From contig NC_015588.1 in NCBI RefSeq assembly GCF_000215105.1, positions 186,001-250,000 of the forward strand: DNA of 64,000 bases, read 5' to 3'. Both the position numbers and the translations under genes were made by a program. The notes beneath the pieces are model-generated. The model was not told the DNA's origin and searched no databases. It saw only the letters and a list, made by a program, of their open reading frames with translations. This DNA is from Isoptericola variabilis 225 (GTDB lineage Bacteria; Actinomycetota; Actinomycetes; Actinomycetales; Cellulomonadaceae). Positions 58,374 through 64,000 of the stretch are shown in pieces (positions within the stretch are counted from its first letter, which is position 1; each line of letters opens with the position of its first letter).

Positions 58374-59831
58374 ATGCGTACTTGTGTGCGACGCGCGCTG
58401 CGCACAGCGCTCGTCACGGGCGGCCTCGTGGTCGCCGGGGCCACGATGGCCCACGCCGCCGACGGCGACGTCGTCGACATCTCGATCGGCCAGGACACGT
58501 CGGTCGACCTCAACCTGAGCCAGGTGTCGGAGGAGACCAACGACGCCCAGCTCGAGACCCCGCTCGACCTGCCCGAGGTGGACACCCAGGCGGTCGAGAC
58601 CCTCGTGACCGATGTCGCCGGCGACGGCGGCGTCGTGGACGACGTCCTCGGTGCCGACGAGCCCGAGGAGACCACGACCGACGACCTGTACGACGCGGTC
58701 GCGGAGGACGTCCGCCAGACCGTCGAGGACGTCACCGCCGGTGACGTGCCGGCCGTCGTGGACGACGTCGTGGCCGAGGAGGGCGTCGTCGACGACGTGC
58801 TCGAGGACGGCGGCGTCGACACCGTCGTCGCGGACGTGGTCGAGGAGACCGGCGCCGTCGACGACGCGCTCGGGACGGGCTCGACCGTGCAGGACACGGT
58901 CGACTCCGTGCTCGGTGACGGCGGCGTCGTGGACGACGTCGTCGGGCCCGACGAGCCCGAGGAGGGCACCACGGACGGCCTCGTGGAGGCCGTCGTCGAG
59001 GACGTCGACGTCACGCTCGACGACACCCTCGCGGGTGACGTCCCGGCCGTCGTCGACGACGTGCTCGCCGAGGACGGCGTCGTGGACGACGTGCTCGAGG
59101 ACGGCGGTCTCGACACCGTCGTCTCCGACGTGGTCGACGGCACCGGCACGGTCGACGACCTGCTCGGCACCGACGGGCTCGTCGAGGGCACGGTCGGCGG
59201 CGTGATCGGCGAGGACGGCCTCGTGGACGACGTCGTCGGTGCGGACGAGCCCGAGGAGGGCACGTTCGACGAGGTCGTGGAGCACGTGGTCGAGGACGTG
59301 CGCCAGATCGTGCAGGACGTGCTCGAGGGTGACCTGCCCGGCGTCGTCGACGGCGTGCTGGCCGAGGACGGCCTGGTCGACGACCTGCTCGAGGACGGTC
59401 GCCGCGGCGACGGTCCCGGCGACGGTGACGGCCCGGGTGACGGTGACGGCCCGGGTGACGGTGACGGCCCGGGTGACGGTGACGGTCCGGGTGACGGTGA
59501 CGGCCCCGGCGACGGCAACGACGGCACCGACGGCAACGACGGCAACGACGGCAACGACGGCACCGACGGCACGGACGGCACGGACGGCACGGACGGTCGT
59601 GACGGCACCGGCACCGGCTCGGGCCGCGACGGCGGTCTGACCGGCGGCGTGACCGGCGGCCTCCAGGGCGGCGTCGCGGTCGCGGCGGGTGGTCAGGGGA
59701 CCCTCGCCTCGACCGGCGCGGACGCCGGCCTGGCCGGCCTCGCGGCGCTGCTCGCGGGCCTGGGCCTGACGCTGCTCGCGCTGCGGCGCCGTTGGGAGCG
59801 CGCCGCGGTCGCGACGCCTACGGCGGGCTGA
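58374..59831 (+). CDS. Acidic repeat surface protein with LAxTG sorting signal
   Basis: A 485-residue wall protein. After a signal peptide (cut near TMAHA), three acidic repeats of about 98 residues start near residues 86, 183 and 282, each with VVDDV(L/V)G.DEPEE, a DVPAVVDDV centre and DDVLEDGG. A Gly/Asp/Pro stretch (GDGDGP units, about 345-382) and Asn/Asp/Gly/Thr units follow. The end is a sorting signal: LASTG (about 443), a hydrophobic helix and RRRWERA, as recognised by actinobacterial class E sortases. The many Asp residues suggest calcium binding. AGGAGA precedes ATG 58374. Confidence 0.82.
   Translation: MRTCVRRALRTALVTGGLVVAGATMAHAADGDVVDISIGQDTSVDLNLSQVSEETNDAQLETPLDLPEVDTQAVETLVTDVAGDGGVVDDVLGADEPEETTTDDLYDAVAEDVRQTVEDVTAGDVPAVVDDVVAEEGVVDDVLEDGGVDTVVADVVEETGAVDDALGTGSTVQDTVDSVLGDGGVVDDVVGPDEPEEGTTDGLVEAVVEDVDVTLDDTLAGDVPAVVDDVLAEDGVVDDVLEDGGLDTVVSDVVDGTGTVDDLLGTDGLVEGTVGGVIGEDGLVDDVVGADEPEEGTFDEVVEHVVEDVRQIVQDVLEGDLPGVVDGVLAEDGLVDDLLEDGRRGDGPGDGDGPGDGDGPGDGDGPGDGDGPGDGDGPGDGNDGTDGNDGNDGNDGTDGTDGTDGTDGRDGTGTGSGRDGGLTGGVTGGLQGGVAVAAGGQGTLASTGADAGLAGLAALLAGLGLTLLALRRRWERAAVATPTAG
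59405..59600 (+). repeat. In-gene tandem repeats (18-bp GDGDGP, 9-bp D-G units)
   Basis: An 18-base unit (GGTGACGGTGACGGCCCG and variants) is repeated about six times from 59411, followed by NDG/TDG-encoding 9-base units to about 59600. All keep the reading frame. Such tracts change length by slippage or recombination and are a likely source of strain variation and assembly error. Confidence 0.8.
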
Positions 59832-59840
59832 CCCCTCCCG

Positions 59841-59873
59841 GACGGGGACCGACCACCACGGTCGGCCCCCGTC
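59841..59873 (+). terminator. Terminator after LAxTG protein gene
   Basis: GACGGGGACCGACC (59841-59854) pairs with GGTCGGCCCCCGTC (59860-59873) with one mismatch and a five-base loop, ten bases after the stop codon. The rest of the 250-base gap to 60077 holds no gene that I can see. Confidence 0.7.
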
Positions 59874-60024
59874 GGGGTGGTGTGGCCGCGGGACACCGCT
59901 GGGGGGTGGCCCGCGGTCACTCCTCCCTGCCGGGGGTCGGCCGTCGGCGACAGGGCGCAGGGGGCTCGGTCGTCGGCACAGGCCGGTGCTCGCGGGGGAG
60001 GTGGCTCTCTCCGCCACGTCGCAG

Positions 60025-60062
60025 ACCCGCCGTGCCGAGGAGCGCTCCTCGGCACGGCGGGT
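60025..60062 (-). terminator. 38-bp perfect palindrome after MFS gene
   Basis: ACCCGCCGTGCCGAGGAGC is followed immediately by its exact complement, with no loop, giving a 38-base perfect palindrome 15 bases beyond the MFS stop. It should form a very stable hairpin in either transcript and serve as terminator for the leftward gene. Confidence 0.75.
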
Positions 60063-60077
60063 TGCGCGCGCCCGGCG

Positions 60078-61331
60078 TCAGGCTGTGGCGTCCTCGGGCT
60101 CGGGTGGCGCCGGCTCGACCGAGTACGGTGCCCGACGCCGGAGCGTGGGCAGCGCGGCGACGGCCAGCCCGGCGCAGACCCAGCCGGCCACGACGGTGAC
60201 GAAGAAGCCGGCGTGCGCGTCCGCGGCGTCGATCCGGGCGCCGCCGAGCCAGGAGCCGACGGACACGCCCACGCCGAGCGCGGTGCTGACCCAGGCGAGG
60301 CCTTCCGTGAGCTGCTGCGGCGCCACGAGCGCCTGCACGAGCGCGTTGCCGTTGATGAGGGTCGGCGCGATCGCGAAGCCGGCCGCGAACATGACGGCGG
60401 CGAGCGCCACCAGGTTGTCGACCACGAGGAACAGCGAGACGCCCGCGGCGAGCGCGACCGCGCCGATCGCGAACCGGCGCGACAGCGGCGAGACCCAGTG
60501 CCGGGCGCCGTAGGCGAACCCCGAGAGCATCGAGCCGAGGGCGAAGCACGCGAGCACGACGCCGGCCGCGCTCTTGGCGCCGGCCTCCTCGGCGAACGCG
60601 ACGGTCGCGACGTCGCTCGACCCGAACAGCACGCCCATGGCGACGAACACGACGGCGAGCACGGGCATGCCCGGCATGAGGGTCGCGGACCGCGACGCGG
60701 CCGGGTCGACCGGCGCACCCGGCGTCGTCAGGCCGACGGGCGGCTCGGTGGCCCGCTGCGCGAGGAACCACAGCGCGCCGAGCCCGCCCGCGACCGTCGC
60801 GACGAGCAGGCCGCCCGACGGCGTCCCGCCCGTCGCGAGCACGGTCGCGGCCACGGGGCCCACGATGAAGACGACCTCGTCGAGCGCCGACTCGAGCGAG
60901 TACGCGGTGTGCAGGCGCCGCGGGTCCTTGAGCTGGTACGACCACCGAGCGCGCACCATCGAGCCGTAGGAGCCCTGCGCCCCGCCGCCGAGCACCGCGA
61001 GCACCCACAGCACCCACTCCGGCGCCCCGAGCACGGCGGCGACGACCAGGCCCAGGAGGCCTACGGTCGTCAGGACGAGCAGGGGCAGCATGACCCGGCG
61101 CTGGCCGGCGCGGTCGACGAGCCGCGCGACCTGCGGCGCCACGATCGCCTGCGCCACCACCAGGACCGCCGCCACGCGGCCCGCCATGGCGTACGACCCG
61201 TACAGGGTCTGGACCATGAGCACCGTCCCGATGCCGATCATCGACATGGGGAGCCGGGCGACGAGCCCGGCGGCCGAGAAGCGCACGGATCCGGGCGTGC
61301 TGAGCACGTCCAGGTAGGGGTTGCGGGTCAC
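60078..61331 (-). CDS. MFS transporter
   Basis: A 417-residue 12-helix transporter. Helix 1 (SVRFSAAGLVARLPMSMIGIG) and the loop motif VARLVDRAGQRRVMLP between helices 2 and 3 are those of drug- or sugar-efflux MFS proteins; a second half begins after residue 215 with MPVLAVVFVAMGVLFGSSD. Substrate unknown. GTG 61331 (VTRNPYLDVL) has GGGAG upstream. It is divergent from the first GNAT gene. Confidence 0.88.
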   Translation of the reverse strand: MTRNPYLDVLSTPGSVRFSAAGLVARLPMSMIGIGTVLMVQTLYGSYAMAGRVAAVLVVAQAIVAPQVARLVDRAGQRRVMLPLLVLTTVGLLGLVVAAVLGAPEWVLWVLAVLGGGAQGSYGSMVRARWSYQLKDPRRLHTAYSLESALDEVVFIVGPVAATVLATGGTPSGGLLVATVAGGLGALWFLAQRATEPPVGLTTPGAPVDPAASRSATLMPGMPVLAVVFVAMGVLFGSSDVATVAFAEEAGAKSAAGVVLACFALGSMLSGFAYGARHWVSPLSRRFAIGAVALAAGVSLFLVVDNLVALAAVMFAAGFAIAPTLINGNALVQALVAPQQLTEGLAWVSTALGVGVSVGSWLGGARIDAADAHAGFFVTVVAGWVCAGLAVAALPTLRRRAPYSVEPAPPEPEDATA

Positions 61332-61392
61332 CGCAGGATTCTCCCACCCGTGCCCCGGGCGACCGGAAGGCGCCGCCGGTACCGTGACGGAC

Positions 61393-61716
61393 ATGACAGG
61401 GTTCCCGGACTACGACGTCGTCCGTGACGACGCGAACGGCCGCTACGAGGCGCGCGTGCGTGGCAGGGGCCCGGACGCGGGCCGCGTCATCGGGATGCTG
61501 CGGTTCCGGGAGGCGGACGGCGTCGTGGTCATGCCGTCGACCGTGACCGACCCCGCGTTCCGCGGCCACGGCGTCGCGGCGTCGCTCACGCGTGCGGCGC
61601 TCGACGACGCGCGCGCGGCAGGCCTGCGCGTCCGTCCGGACTGCTGGTACGTCGACGAGTGGATCGACGCCCACCCCGAGTACGCGGACCTGCGCGCGTC
61701 GGCCGGTGGCGCCTGA
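61393..61716 (+). CDS. Small GNAT-family N-acetyltransferase (YjdJ-like)
   Basis: A 107-residue single-domain protein. VVMPSTVTDPAFRGHGVAASLTRAALDDARAAG contains the acetyl-CoA-binding R/QxxGxG/A loop (RGHGVA), and RVRPDCWYVDEWIDAHPEYADL is the compact C-terminus with the Cys and Tyr of the YjdJ/GTL3B type. Substrate unknown. A close relative follows at 61742. Confidence 0.82.
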   Translation: MTGFPDYDVVRDDANGRYEARVRGRGPDAGRVIGMLRFREADGVVVMPSTVTDPAFRGHGVAASLTRAALDDARAAGLRVRPDCWYVDEWIDAHPEYADLRASAGGA

Positions 61717-61741
61717 CGTCGCCCCGGGCCACGATGGGCGC

Positions 61742-62047
61742 ATGACCGACACGCGACCGAACGTCACCGTCAAGGACGACCCGGAGCGGCAGGTCTTCCT
61801 CGCCGTGCTCGACGACGGCACCGAGGCGGGCGGGGCCCACTACCGCCGCCGGGACGGCGTCGTGACCTTCACCCACACGATCGTGCAGCCCGCGTACGAG
61901 GGGCAGGGCATCGGCTCGCGCCTCGCCGCCGGCGCGCTGGAGCAGGTGCGCGACGCCGGCGAGCGGTTCGTGCCGCTGTGCCCGTTCATCCGCGCGTACG
62001 TCGAGCGGCACCACGAGTTCGACGACCTGCGCGCCGACGCCGCCTGA
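61742..62047 (+). CDS. Small GNAT-family N-acetyltransferase (YjdJ-like)
   Basis: A 101-residue protein, same family as the gene before it (26-base gap). FTHTIVQPAYEGQGIGSRLAAGALEQVRDAG has the acetyl-CoA loop EGQGIG, and VPLCPFIRAYVERHHEFDDL is the usual Cys-containing end. The tandem arrangement suggests an old duplication. It is convergent with the phosphoglucomutase gene. Confidence 0.86.
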   Translation: MTDTRPNVTVKDDPERQVFLAVLDDGTEAGGAHYRRRDGVVTFTHTIVQPAYEGQGIGSRLAAGALEQVRDAGERFVPLCPFIRAYVERHHEFDDLRADAA

Positions 62048-62102
62048 GGCCACGGGCCGCACCGACGTCCGGGCGACCCTCCCGACGACCCTCGCGTCGA
62101 CC

Positions 62103-63785
<1,683 letters not shown>

Positions 63786-64000
63786 GGTCCGATAGTGCCA
63801 GTCCGTGCCCGGCCGTGCGCGCGCCGGGCGAGGGGCGTGACGGCCTGCCCGAGCGGACGACGCCGGCGCGGGACGACCGTCAGCCGGCGTCCGTGACCTC
63901 CGGGAAGTGCTGGTCCAGGCCGAGCATCACGTGCCGGAGCTCGCGAAGCGGTCCACCTCGCGCTCGGGCAGGCGGTAGATGCGCATGCTCGCCAGCATGA

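Noticed and set aside
63880..64000. Partial minus-strand gene at the right edge
   Set aside because: One frame ends [18 protein letters not shown] and another begins MRIYRLPEREVDR, which might be one small frameshifted protein, but only 120 bases are visible and no family is recognisable.

Overview
The window is chromosomal DNA from a high-GC Gram-positive actinobacterium. The GC content, the GTG starts, an actinobacterial LexA box (TCGAAC-N4-GTTCGA), a DUF222-HNH gene, an LAxTG-type sorted surface protein and a choice-of-anchor G fragment all fit a Micrococcales lineage such as Cellulosimicrobium, Cellulomonas or Isoptericola. The genus is an inference. I see no rRNA, tRNA or CRISPR.

Layout. 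1-3.5 kb: a restriction-modification island of somewhat lower GC (Vsr-like nickase, C5-cytosine methyltransferase, unrecognised presumed nuclease). 3.7-5.5 kb: a tandem pair of membrane-anchored HExxH proteins, the first frameshifted. 5.7-14.4 kb: housekeeping and accessory genes (flavoprotein, AI-2E-type permease, PepSY lipoprotein, AraC and MerR/TipAS regulators, a Tat-exported rhamnogalacturonan acetylesterase-like enzyme behind a LacI-type operator, an alpha/beta hydrolase). 14.4-15.8 kb: an IS110-family element whose upstream end could encode a bridge RNA. 15.8-19.2 kb: D-amino-acid oxidase and a polar amino-acid ABC transporter. 19.5-27.8 kb: flavin reductase, secreted HNH nuclease, a hydrolase-DUF5519 fusion, amidohydrolase and decayed genes. 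28-31.3 kb: a four-gene envelope operon (YqjD-like, holin-like, DUF3618, YihY/BrkB). 31.4-42.3 kb: a lyase and an arsenic-resistance region in two parts (arsR/flavoprotein/MFS, and acr3/arsR-arsC fusion/arsC/broken CoA-disulfide reductase). 42.3-48.5 kb: TetR-ABC exporter, amino-acid permease, NDH-2. 48.7-49.8 kb: two truncated genes fused tail to tail. 50-56.9 kb: LexA-controlled HNH gene, PH-domain protein, phosphatase, DsbA/FrnE, glycosylase, RNase HI, ferritin-like/VIT protein. 57-59.8 kb: two repetitive surface proteins. 60-63.8 kb: MFS, two GNAT proteins, phosphoglucomutase.

The most unusual signal is a pair of intergenic arrays of 20-bp repeats (32761-33010 and 37164-37296; 20 units, exact 20-bp period). 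Their first unit is built on the TAG stop codon of the adjoining gene. One array has two inverted halves that serve two convergent genes; the other extends from a permease gene. I know of no named element with this design. A 21-bp repeat that copies a TGA stop codon at 51551-51610 may follow the same principle. Further points of interest are the candidate IS110 bridge RNA, a family of TGTCAG-ended hairpins at gene ends, a perfect LexA box over a leaderless start, paired TetR operators 20 bp apart, and several genes broken by internal deletions or frameshifts, which could be real decay or assembly error.
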